Shown here: positions 44,809 through 52,134 of the stretch, piece by piece
Numbering within the stretch: position 1 is the first letter of the stretch
Layout: every line of letters starts with the position of its first letter
Program-made: the position numbers and the translations under genes
Source: Alkalilimnicola ehrlichii
Lineage (GTDB): Bacteria; Pseudomonadota; Gammaproteobacteria; Nitrococcales; AK92
Assembly: GCF_003399765.1 (NCBI RefSeq)
Contig: NZ_NFZV01000002.1
Location: 186,001-250,000 of the forward strand
DNA: 64,000 nucleotides
Direction of reading: 5' to 3'
The notes under the pieces: model-generated
Told to the model about the DNA's origin: nothing
What the model saw: the letters and a program-made list of their open reading frames with translations, nothing else
Database searches by the model: none

Positions 44809-45106
44809 CACTCCCGCCTCCAGGGTTTGATACGGGCATCGAGCGCGGCGCGAGCGACGATGTGAGCCGCGCAAGCCGCGGCCGCCAAGGCGAGCCCCCA
44901 AACAATCAGCATTTTTATCGCCAGACCGGCTTCGCCGACTTGCGGCAGTAAGCCGAGCACGATCAACCCGAGCCCCAAGTTGTCCGCTTTGGTCAAGGCA
45001 TGTAAGCGAGTGAATACGTCTGGAAAACGCAACAACCCCAAGGTGCCGGCTGCAAAAAAACGCAACCGAGGCTTAACAGAACAACGGTGTAGAGATTCCA
45101 GCTCAT
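44808..45106 (-). CDS. mnhG: Mrp/Mnh antiporter subunit G, frameshifted as read
   Basis: ATG 45106 (MSWNLYTVVLLSLG) overlaps the mnhF stop (ATGA). After 15 codons the frame is lost at a run read as A7 on the plus strand (45054-45060); one more A restores CVFFAAGTLGLLRFPDVFTRLHALTKADNLGL and a 99-residue protein, normal for MnhG. The block with GLLRFPDVFTRLHA is the family hallmark. As read only 17-18 correct residues would be made. Three helices, C-terminal IKPWRRE. The neighbouring mnhF is broken in the same way within 200 bp. Confidence 0.85.
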
Positions 45107-45383
45107 CGCTCGTCCTCCCCCGCTGAGGCGACGGCTTCGCGCAACCGGTGAACGAAAGCAAGCACCACCAGCAGTGCTAATAACGCGAGCACTAAGGCGA
45201 CGTCGAAAGCGGCTCGCTCGCCGCTGGCAACGCCAAGCAGAGAATCATCGCGATGCCAGTCGTGCCAAACAATTGCGCCGAGAGCATACGGTCGGCCGCC
45301 GTCGGCCCTCGGGCGATGCGGCGTAAGCCGAGCGCAACATTGAGCAACAGGAAGAAAGCCACACCCAGATAAAATTCCGTCAT
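45103..45383 (-). CDS. mnhF: Mrp/Mnh antiporter subunit F, frameshifted as read
   Basis: ATG 45383 overlaps the mnhE stop. The first 47 codons are normal MnhF (FYLGVAFFLLLNVALGL, RIARGPTAADRMLSAQLFGTTGIAMIL, with the Gly-Pro-Thr-Ala-Ala-Asp-Arg hallmark). Then the frame ends early as read. Adding one base at plus-strand 45238-45242 (CAGAG to CAGGAG) restores ILLLGVASGERAAFDVALVLALLALLVVLAF and a 93-residue protein ending HRLREAVASAGEDER, whose TGA overlaps mnhG. Three helices. This is the only one of the nine frameshifts outside a run of at least three identical bases. Unmended, a 63-residue product would result. Confidence 0.84.
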
Positions 45384-45919
45384 CGCTTCCTCTTGGCTTC
45401 CAATGCCCAGCGCAACAGGGCCTCGACGCGGCGTAACATCGCCACGTTGGCCATCTCGGTATCGATTACGTGTAACTCGAAACTACGCACCCTGACGGTG
45501 GCCACCAAGGTACCGGGCAACAAGGTGACGACATAGGCGAGTACGATCGCCGCCGCTCCCTTGGGGCTGCGTAAGCGGACCTGAATGAAATCGGGGCGAA
45601 TCGGCATGCTAGGACGGAAAGCACGCTGGGCAACGTCGAACCCTCCGACCAACGAATACCAGAAGAGGATGGGGACCAGAACGATTACCCGCCAATAAAC
45701 CGACTGCCGCGGCCGTGGCGGTAACATCCATAAACTTAGTGCGGCGACCCCAACGACAATCGGCACCCCGTAACGTAGCGCCGATAGCTGCCACCCCGTG
45801 AACGCGAACCAGACGAAAGCCATCGAGCAAGAGCGCAAGAGCGCGCTACGCAACCAACTCGACCAAGCAATCGGATACCGCCGCCGGGACCTGCGCAGCA
45901 CTTTAGCTAACTCGCGCAT
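45380..45919 (-). CDS. mnhE: Mrp/Mnh antiporter subunit E
   Basis: 179 residues from ATG 45919; a GTG one codon earlier is equally possible. The N-terminal Arg-rich stretch precedes two hydrophobic segments (AFVWFAFTGWQLSALRYGVPIVVGVAALSLWML), then the MNHE pattern VIVLVPILFWYSLVGGFDVAQRAFRPSMPIRPDFIQV, KGAAAIVLAYVVTLLPGTLVAT and ELHVIDTEM near the end, typical of MrpE/MbhA. First gene of the nine-gene operon E-F-G-A'-B-C-D-D-D, with start-stop overlaps throughout. MrpE is required for normal assembly and stability of the antiporter. A 198-bp gap upstream to the YfiM-like gene must hold the promoter. Confidence 0.87.
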   Translation of the reverse strand: MRELAKVLRRSRRRYPIAWSSWLRSALLRSCSMAFVWFAFTGWQLSALRYGVPIVVGVAALSLWMLPPRPRQSVYWRVIVLVPILFWYSLVGGFDVAQRAFRPSMPIRPDFIQVRLRSPKGAAAIVLAYVVTLLPGTLVATVRVRSFELHVIDTEMANVAMLRRVEALLRWALEAKRKR

Positions 45920-46117
45920 CACCCCGCTTACGCCCCTTCAACGCTATTGCGCTGACTTCTTGTCGATACTGCTGCTCAAACGCCAAACTCGCGTGTCTGG
46001 CGTCGTCTACAAAGTATTACGTTGGGACGATACGCGTAACTCGGAATGGCCGTAGAGGAGGAAAATCATGGCCGCGTCAGTCCCCGGGGCATGGAAACGC
46101 GCAGCGGCCATTAGCGT

Positions 46118-46467
46118 CTAAAAGGTCATTAGATAGCTTCCGAACAGGGCTCCGGCGAAGTTCCATGTCATATCCCGCCAACTAAAAAACGCCCTCTCAC
46201 TTCCTGATCGTACAGCTCTTTACCGGTGCCTAAGGTCATGGTGAATAACACCGCGCGCTGCCGCGCGAGGCTATCGTCGGCATCGTTATCCACCTGGTAT
46301 TTGGTCGCCGCGGCACTAATGCCGCTAGCCACCGCGAAGTGCAAGAATTTATCTTGGGAGAACCAATCGTCGCGTCGATCCGGCGGCGTGGCACAGCCTG
46401 CCAACGCACTTAGCAACACTCCCAACAGCATCGTTTTCTTATTACTAGACAATAACTTAAGCAACAT
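46118..46467 (-). CDS. YfiM-like (DUF2279) lipoprotein, frameshifted as read
   Basis: ATG 46467 gives MLLKLLSSNKKTMLLGVLLSALAGC, a lipoprotein signal with the Cys at residue 25. The family pattern WFSQDKFLHFAVASGISAAATKY, then GTGKELYDQEVRGRFFSWRDMTWNFAGALFG, is complete only if one A is added to the A6 run at 46184-46189; the mended protein has 116 residues and ends SYLMTF. As read it stops after VGGI. YfiM-type proteins are short envelope lipoproteins of unknown role, found in many gammaproteobacteria. It is divergent from the mlaE-like gene (146 bp) and lies upstream of mnhE on the same strand. Confidence 0.78.
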
Positions 46468-46613
46468 AACTCCCTCTACTCACGCTACGACTCCCTTTAT
46501 CCCTCGGTCGACGACCCCCATTTTAAGGGCTGGAACAACAAGAGAAACACTAAGTATCCCCGCCTCCGCCGTGGGGCTAGAGGGATCGAAGAATAGCGAA
46601 CCTGTGGGGAAAC

Positions 46614-47777
46614 ATGTCCAGCTCCGCCTCTTATACATCCGGCTCGGCGCCGGCGACGGTAGCGGTTATGCCGGCAACGCTCAAGCTTGATCCAGAGACA
46701 CAACAAGTGTGCTGCGAGGGCAACTGGACCGTCTACCACTTAGCCCCGCTTGATCGGCGTTTTCGCGATCTGCCGTTACCGGACGACATTCGTTGGCAAC
46801 TTAACACACAAGCTGTCCACGATATGGACACCGCCGGCGCCCTGCTCCTATTCCGTATTCTGGAGCACTACCGGGCCCATAATAAAGCGGTTGATAGCAA
46901 GCGGCTGCCTCATGCCCATCGGGCGTTGCTTGAGCTCATCCAGCGCCGTTTCGCAGAGCAGCAATTAGCCGACGAACAAAAGCCGGGGATACTCGAGCGG
47001 CTAGGCAAGTCTAGCGTAAAAATCCTGTTTGGCGCCGCCGATTTTCTGAGCTTCATCGGCGAATTCACGCTGGATACGTTGCCGCGGTTACTACGACCTT
47101 GGCAGATTCGCGGTCGTCAGATCATCGCCGAAATCTATAAAGCCGGGGTTTCGGCACTGCCGATCGTTGGCCTATTAGCCTTTCTCATGGGGGTTGTCAT
47201 TGCTTATCAAGGCGGTATCCCCCTGGAACAGTATGGGGCTAACATTTTTCTAGTAGAACTTGTGGCGATCACCATGCTGCGCGAGATGGGGCCGCTGCTT
47301 ACCGCCATTATCGTTGCCGGCCGTACCGGTTCGGCTTACGCAGCGCAAATCGGCACCATGCGCATCACCGACGAGATCGATGCTTTGCGCTCCCTGGGCG
47401 TGAGCCAGTACGAAGTACTCGCCCTACCCAAGCTCATCGGTTTAATCGTCGCCCTGCCTCTACTCAGCCTGTTCGCTACCGCCGTCGGCATCTTCGGCGG
47501 CATGTTAATCGCCGATAGCCTCTTCGGCGTGGATTACCAAACCTTCCTCCGTCGAATGCCGGAAAGTCTGGCTAACAGCCATTTTTGGGTAGGTATGATT
47601 AAAACCCCCATATTCGCCTGCATTATCGCCTTAACCGGTTGTTATTACGGCTTTCGCGTCGAAGGCAGCGCCGAGAGCGTGGGTCGGGCGACAACCGTCA
47701 GCGTCGTACAAGGCATATTTCTCGTCATCACGGCCGATGCCTTGTTCTCCATCGTCTTTAGCATGCTGGACCTATAA
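46614..47777 (+). CDS. mlaE: STAS-MlaE fusion: lipid ABC transporter permease
   Basis: 387 residues. Residues about 20-125 form a STAS-like domain (LKLDPETQQVCCEGNWTVYHLAPL, INTQAVHDMDTAGALLLFRIL), the part that E. coli encodes as separate MlaB. Residues 150-387 are the MlaE permease (QIIAEIYKAGVSALPIVGLLAFLMGVVIAYQGGIPLEQYGA, EMGPLLTAIIVAGRTGSAYAAQIGTM, DEIDALRSLGVSQYEVLALPK). It forms the inner-membrane channel of a phospholipid or other lipid transporter with the ATPase and MCE protein downstream. Start 46614 is after GGGGAAAC; an ATG at 46668 is a possible alternative. Confidence 0.87.
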   Translation: MSSSASYTSGSAPATVAVMPATLKLDPETQQVCCEGNWTVYHLAPLDRRFRDLPLPDDIRWQLNTQAVHDMDTAGALLLFRILEHYRAHNKAVDSKRLPHAHRALLELIQRRFAEQQLADEQKPGILERLGKSSVKILFGAADFLSFIGEFTLDTLPRLLRPWQIRGRQIIAEIYKAGVSALPIVGLLAFLMGVVIAYQGGIPLEQYGANIFLVELVAITMLREMGPLLTAIIVAGRTGSAYAAQIGTMRITDEIDALRSLGVSQYEVLALPKLIGLIVALPLLSLFATAVGIFGGMLIADSLFGVDYQTFLRRMPESLANSHFWVGMIKTPIFACIIALTGCYYGFRVEGSAESVGRATTVSVVQGIFLVITADALFSIVFSMLDL

Positions 47778-47779
47778 CC

Positions 47780-48562
47780 ATGCCCATTAATCCGCACGTA
47801 TTGGAAGCGCTCGATATCGAAACGCGCTTTGGCGAGCAGGTCGTACACCGGGACCTAACGCTTACGGTACGGCGTGGCGAGACCTTAGCTATCGTTGGCA
47901 GCAGCGGCTCCGGTAAGACGGTGCTACTGCGAGAACTGATTCTGCTCGCAAAACCCAGCCGGGGTCGCATCCGCCTCTTCGACACGGATGTAAACGCGCT
48001 TTCCGAACCGGAACTGATCCGGCTACGCAGTCGGCTCGGCGTCATGTTTCAGCACGGCGCCTTGTTTACCTCGTTAACGGTGCGGGAAAACATCGATTTT
48101 CCGCTACGGGAGCACACCGCACTCGGGCCGGCGCTACGACGCGACATTGCCTTATTAAAACTCGAACTGGCCGGACTTCCCGCCAGTGCAGCCAACAAAT
48201 ATCCGGACGAACTCAGCGGCGGGATGATTAAACGTGCGGCACTGGCACGTGCGCTGGCGCTGGACCCTAAGCTGCTATTTCTAGACGAACCGACGTCCGG
48301 CCTCGACCCGGTTGGTGCCGCCGACTTCGACGATCTCATTATGGAACTGAAAACGTTACTGGACTTGACCATCGTTATGGTAACGCACGACCCCGACTCT
48401 CTCTGGCGCATTGCCGACCGCGTCGCGTTTTTAGGTGAGAAAAAGGTTCTGCAGGTCGCCCCCGCCGCCGAGTTAGCACGTATCGATCACCCCGACATTC
48501 GTGCTTACTTCCACGGCAAGCGCATGCAGCAGGCACAGGAGAGAGCATGGAAACCCGCATAA
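47780..48562 (+). CDS. mlaF: MlaF-type lipid ABC transporter ATP-binding protein
   Basis: 260 residues. Walker A VGSSGSGKTVLLREL at about residue 38, Q-loop VMFQHGALFTSLTV, signature LSGGMIKRAALARAL, Walker B LLFLDEPTSGLDPVG and His switch MVTHDPDS. MlaF-like ATPases drive MCE-dependent lipid transport between the membranes. Starts 2 bp after the permease and overlaps the MCE gene by 16 bp, so the three are translationally coupled. Length and motifs are ordinary for MlaF. Confidence 0.92.
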   Translation: MPINPHVLEALDIETRFGEQVVHRDLTLTVRRGETLAIVGSSGSGKTVLLRELILLAKPSRGRIRLFDTDVNALSEPELIRLRSRLGVMFQHGALFTSLTVRENIDFPLREHTALGPALRRDIALLKLELAGLPASAANKYPDELSGGMIKRAALARALALDPKLLFLDEPTSGLDPVGAADFDDLIMELKTLLDLTIVMVTHDPDSLWRIADRVAFLGEKKVLQVAPAAELARIDHPDIRAYFHGKRMQQAQERAWKPA

Positions 48563-49428
48563 ACTACATTGCCGTCGGCTTCTTCGTGCTCCTGTTCGGG
48601 GCGTTAACCATCGGTGCCGCACTGTGGCTAGGCGCCGACATCGCTACTCGCGAATATCAACGCTATTCGGTGTATTTTGCCGAGTCGGTAGCGGGGCTAA
48701 ACAGAAATGCAACGGTAACCTACCGCGGCGTAGAGGTCGGCCGCGTCGCCGAAATGCGGCTCATCCCCGACCGCCCCAACACCGTACACGTGATTCTGGA
48801 AATCGAACCCAACACGCCGCTAAGAGCGGATTCTGTCGCGGTATTACGCATGCAAGGTTTCACCGGCATTGCTCAGGTCGAAATCACCGGCGGCAGCCGT
48901 CAAGCGCCGCCACCGCGGGAACTGCCGAGCGAGCCGTATCCGGTGATCGCCAGCGGGCCGTCTCTTCTCTCTCGTATGGAAAATGCGATGACCACCAGCT
49001 TGGAAGCGCTGGACGAACTCACCGGCCAAATTTCCTTATTATTTGCGCCGGAGAATATCGACGCCGCCCAACAAACGCTAAGCAACTTAGAAGCCTTCAC
49101 CCGTGTGCTGGCCGACAACCGCGACACCCTGGAGCGAAGCCTACAGCAGACCGAACGGCTGCTCGCTTCCGGCACCGATGCCAGCGAACAGCTCACCCCG
49201 ACTTTGAGAGCCGCCGAACAAGCCTTGAACGAAATCGCGCAAACGGCCGCGGTCAGTCGCAGCGGCCTCGACGACATTACCCAAGGCAGTCTGCCGCAAA
49301 TGCACCGGACGCTGGAAGAAGTCTATGCGCTAGCCGATCGCCTATCGAGGCTAAGCGAAGAACTTAGCGAGCAACCCGAAATGCTGATTTTCGGCCGGCC
49401 GCAACCTGAGCCAGGCCCCGGCGAGTAA
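48547..49428 (+). CDS. mlaD: MCE-domain protein (MlaD-like)
   Basis: 293 residues with one N-terminal helix (YIAVGFFVLLFGALTIGAALWLG) and a single MCE domain at about 38-118: YSVYFAESVAGLNRNATVTYRGVEVGRV, FTGIAQVEITGG. The remaining 170 residues are helical coiled coil (DRNRDTLERSLQQTERLLASG, LNEIAQTAAVSRSGLDDI), longer than E. coli MlaD (183 aa). It is anchored in the inner membrane, forms hexamers in known homologues and carries lipid across the periplasm. In clusters without mlaC, as here, such MCE proteins with long tails are thought to work with an auxiliary lipoprotein, encoded just downstream. Confidence 0.88.
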   Translation: METRINYIAVGFFVLLFGALTIGAALWLGADIATREYQRYSVYFAESVAGLNRNATVTYRGVEVGRVAEMRLIPDRPNTVHVILEIEPNTPLRADSVAVLRMQGFTGIAQVEITGGSRQAPPPRELPSEPYPVIASGPSLLSRMENAMTTSLEALDELTGQISLLFAPENIDAAQQTLSNLEAFTRVLADNRDTLERSLQQTERLLASGTDASEQLTPTLRAAEQALNEIAQTAAVSRSGLDDITQGSLPQMHRTLEEVYALADRLSRLSEELSEQPEMLIFGRPQPEPGPGE

Positions 49429-49447
49429 AACGAGAACGAGGTAAGTC

Positions 49448-50059
49448 ATGCCGAACCGCTTACTTAGCCTAGCCATCGCCGTTGCGCTACTAAGTGCATG
49501 CGCGCTTCCGCCCACCGGCGATCGCGCAGCGCCGCAACAATACCAACTTAGCCTCGATGAGTATCCAACACCGCTGGCCGAACCGTTGGCTGGCATCTTA
49601 CTGATCGAGCAACCCCGAGCCGCCCCCGGTTTCGACAACCGCAACATTGCCTATCAAGTACGCGATTTCGAAATCCAGCACTACACCCGGAGCCGCTGGG
49701 CCGACACGCCGACCAGAATGCTAAACGGAGTACTAATCAATGTCTTAGAAAGTAGCGGCATAGCGGAGGTAGTGACCACACCGGCCACCAATATGCCGCC
49801 CGATTTGCGCCTGGTGATCGACCAGCTGAGCCTGCAACAACGTTTTACCGATTCCGACACCAGCTATACGCAGCTGCGCATGCGGGTTCAACTCATCGAT
49901 CCGAACGCCCAACGGGTTTTGGGATCGCAACTCATCAACGTCCGACAACCGGCTCCGAGCGCCAACGCTGCGGGAGGCGTTCGAGCCGCCAACGCTGCAC
50001 TTGCCGAAGCGGTTGTCGAAATAACGCAGTTCACCGAGGCTTTATTACGAACACGCTGA
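49448..50059 (+). CDS. ABC-type transport auxiliary lipoprotein (PqiC/ABC_trans_aux family)
   Basis: 203 residues; signal peptide with lipobox ALLSAC (Cys at about residue 18), followed by ALPPTGDRAAPQQYQLSL. The ABC_trans_aux (PqiC-like) fold is seen in IAYQVRDFEIQHYTRSRWADTPTRML (about residue 66-91), VLESSGIAEVV and LRLVIDQLSLQQRF. Family members sit in the outer membrane facing the periplasm and receive or present lipids at the end of MCE bridges. ATG 49448 follows GAACGAGG. Last gene of the mlaE-mlaF-mlaD-like operon; convergent with motB. Confidence 0.85.
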   Translation: MPNRLLSLAIAVALLSACALPPTGDRAAPQQYQLSLDEYPTPLAEPLAGILLIEQPRAAPGFDNRNIAYQVRDFEIQHYTRSRWADTPTRMLNGVLINVLESSGIAEVVTTPATNMPPDLRLVIDQLSLQQRFTDSDTSYTQLRMRVQLIDPNAQRVLGSQLINVRQPAPSANAAGGVRAANAALAEAVVEITQFTEALLRTR

Positions 50060-50063
50060 ACAC

Positions 50064-50088
50064 GGAGCCCGAGCTTCGCTCAGGCTCC
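50064..50088. terminator. Bidirectional hairpin between the Mla operon and motB
   Basis: GGAGCCCGAGC (50064-50074) and GCTCAGGCTCC (50078-50088) pair at 10 of 11 positions around a TTC loop. It sits in the 36-bp gap between convergent genes. No long T run, so termination may depend on the stem alone. Confidence 0.55.
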
Positions 50089-50095
50089 GCTCGGC

Positions 50096-50950
50096 CTAAA
50101 AGCCTTCGACGGTCCGGCTCTCCCGTGTCGTGATCGCTTCTTCCGCCCGCGGATTGAGCACGATGATACTGATCCGGCGGTTGATCGGGTTAAACGGATT
50201 TTCCTTATCGAACAGCACCGTCGACGCCAAGCCGGTTACCTGCGCAACCCGCTCTTCCTTCATCCCGCCAGCGAGCATCGCACGTCGAGCGGCATGCGCG
50301 CGATCGGAAGAAAGCTCCCAGTTCCCATAGTCTTCCCGCGGACGAGCAAACGGGGTCTTATCGGTGTGGCCGGCGATACTGATCTTATTCGGCACTTCGT
50401 TTAAGACCAACGCCAACTCTTCCAAGATACGGCGCGCATAATCGTAAGGCTCGCTGCTCCCGAGCGGGAACATCGGTCTGTTCTCGCGGTCGACAAGCTG
50501 AATCCGCAAGCCTTCCGGAGTAATATCGAGCAATAGCTGATCCTTGAACGGCTCCAGCGCCTGACTACGATCGATGGCTTCCTCAAGCGCTTCCTGTAAC
50601 GCTTCGAGACGCTCCTGCTCTAATTCCAACAAATACTCTTCCAGCTCATCGCCCGACATCGGCTCGTTCGGAATCGGCCCTAGGTCGATAACCGTGTCGG
50701 AGCCTCCCTGCAGATCGATGATGCTGCGAGACACGCCGGACTGGCCGCCCGGCGGATTAGGATTACGGAAATACTCCGCAATGCCCTCTCGCTGCGGCGC
50801 CTCCATCACGGCTACCAGCCAGAGCACCAGGAACATCGCGAACATCGCGGTCATGAAGTCGGCAAAGGCGACTTTCCAGGAGCCGCCATGGCCGCCATGA
50901 ATCGACTTCTTTACCCGCTTGATGACTATTGGTTGGCTTTTCTCATCCAT
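50096..50950 (-). CDS. motB: Flagellar motor stator protein MotB
   Basis: 284 residues. Short basic cytosolic N-terminus (IVIKRVKKSIHGGHGGSWKVA), one helix with the ion-binding Asp at residue 31 in AFADFMTAMFAMFLVLWLVAV, a plug/linker region and a C-terminal OmpA-like peptidoglycan-binding domain (about 165-270, ISIAGHTDKTPF, NWELSSDRAHAARR, NRRISIIVL). The linker holds a long acidic helix (LEEYLLELEQERLEALQEALEEAID). With MotA it forms the ion-driven stator of flagellar rotation. The gene follows motA by 24 bp. Whether H+ or Na+ is used cannot be settled by eye. No other flagellar genes are in the window. Confidence 0.92.
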   Translation of the reverse strand: MDEKSQPIVIKRVKKSIHGGHGGSWKVAFADFMTAMFAMFLVLWLVAVMEAPQREGIAEYFRNPNPPGGQSGVSRSIIDLQGGSDTVIDLGPIPNEPMSGDELEEYLLELEQERLEALQEALEEAIDRSQALEPFKDQLLLDITPEGLRIQLVDRENRPMFPLGSSEPYDYARRILEELALVLNEVPNKISIAGHTDKTPFARPREDYGNWELSSDRAHAARRAMLAGGMKEERVAQVTGLASTVLFDKENPFNPINRRISIIVLNPRAEEAITTRESRTVEGF

Positions 50951-50974
50951 TGCCGGCGACCGTCCCGCTAATGC

Positions 50975-51838
50975 TTATTCGGTGTTAACACGACCTTTCA
51001 CGCGATCTTCCAGTTCTTGGAAGGTCGGCCGCTCCGACTCGTACATGACCTTGCGTCCGAATTCGACCGCAAGTACCGGCTTATAGCCGTTAAGAATCGC
51101 CAGGATGACGACCTTAATCGTCTCCATAAACTTCGTCTTCTCGCGCGCTTGATGTTCGATGGCGTTGGAGAGCGGGCCGACAAAAGAGTAGCCCGCCAAA
51201 ATACCGGTGAACGTCCCGATCAGGGCAGCGGCAACCAGCTTACCGATCTGCTCGATGGGCCCGTCGATAGCACCCATCGCGATAACGATACCGAGCAGAG
51301 CCGCGATGATGCCGAAGCCCGGCAAGGCGTCGGCGGTCCGGTTAATCGCCTGCGCGGGAAGTTCTGCCTCCTGATGGTGCGTTTCGATCTCGATATCCAT
51401 CAGATTTTCAAGCTCGAAAGGGTTCATGCTCCCACCAACCATCAACCGTAGGTAGTCGCGCAGAAACTCCATCGCCGCTTCGTGTTTCATCACGTTCGGA
51501 TACTTCTGGAACAGCTCGCTGTTCTCGGGCTCGTCGACGTCTTCCTCAATGGCCAACAAGCCTTCGCGTTGCGCTTTCTGGAACAGCTCGTACAGCATGG
51601 AGAGCAGGTCCATATACAGCTCTTTATCGAACTGCGAACCTTTCATCGCCTGCGGCACCGCCGCCATGACCTGCTTGGTGACTTTCCAGGGGTTGGCAAT
51701 CAGGAAACCGCCGCCAGCCGCGCCGAAGATGATCAACACCTCATACGGTTGCCACAGAATGGCCAGATTACCGCCGTGCGCGGCGTAGCCGATCAGCACC
51801 GAGGCTAGAACAATCACTGCGCCAATAATGATCATCAT
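50975..51838 (-). CDS. motA: Flagellar motor stator protein MotA
   Basis: 287 residues from ATG 51838 (MMIIIGAVIVLASVLIG), with GGGGGAT upstream; a longer reading would destroy the conserved N-terminus. Four helices: TM1 at residue 2-20, TM2 about 35-50 (YEVLIIFGAAGGGFLIA), a large cytosolic loop (60-165), TM3 about 170-190 (LPGFGIIAALLGIVIAMG) and TM4 about 200-222 (KLVAAALIGTFTGILAGYSFV). The Pro at the start of TM3 and the charged cytosolic residues that contact FliG are in place. Length fits enterobacterial-type MotA. Operon motA-motB. Confidence 0.92.
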   Translation of the reverse strand: MMIIIGAVIVLASVLIGYAAHGGNLAILWQPYEVLIIFGAAGGGFLIANPWKVTKQVMAAVPQAMKGSQFDKELYMDLLSMLYELFQKAQREGLLAIEEDVDEPENSELFQKYPNVMKHEAAMEFLRDYLRLMVGGSMNPFELENLMDIEIETHHQEAELPAQAINRTADALPGFGIIAALLGIVIAMGAIDGPIEQIGKLVAAALIGTFTGILAGYSFVGPLSNAIEHQAREKTKFMETIKVVILAILNGYKPVLAVEFGRKVMYESERPTFQELEDRVKGRVNTE

Positions 51839-52134
51839 AGCTGCATCCCCCAACTGTTGTTGGCATGGCAGCGTCCGGAAGCCAAGCGCGCCACAGGCCG
51901 AACCCGTCGCCGCTGCGCGCTCCATGTATCCAGCATATCCACTTGATGCCACCTCGAAGTTAACTCGCCATCGGCAAAACCGATGGCCTCAGGCTTGATG
52001 TCGGCAGCACCCCTGGGATCTGAACCCCCGATCTCAGCGTAAAGAGCCGAAGTGAGAATTGCCTTTAGTTCCGCGCCGAATGGCCGATAATGAATATGAA
52101 TAAGTCTCTATAGCGGGTTGTTAAGGTGTAAGTC
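51839..52134. other. Divergent intergenic region motA / HDOD gene
   Basis: 296 bp without a gene. Contains a perfect 8-bp hairpin GCCATCGG-CAAAA-CCGATGGC (51967-51987) and, on the minus strand at about 52005-52050, a stretch that looks like a degenerate tRNA T-arm (GGGGGTTCAGATCCC) without a matching acceptor stem. AT-rich DNA at 52085-52105 probably belongs to the HDOD gene promoter. Confidence 0.5.

Noticed and set aside
45054-45060. Programmed frameshifting in mnhG and other genes
   Set aside because: Sites differ in sequence, gene family and position, lack a common slippery heptamer plus structure, and all need the same single-base correction; error is simpler.
52005-52050. tRNA 3'-half-like sequence on the minus strand (GGGGGTTCAGATCCC)
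   Set aside because: Only three pairs of the T-arm form, there is no matching acceptor or D-arm and no CCA; an intact tRNA cannot be drawn. It could be a decayed fragment but this cannot be supported.
49428-52134. Flagellar gene cluster around motAB
   Set aside because: Only motA and motB are present; neighbours are Mla genes and an HDOD gene, so no cluster can be claimed.
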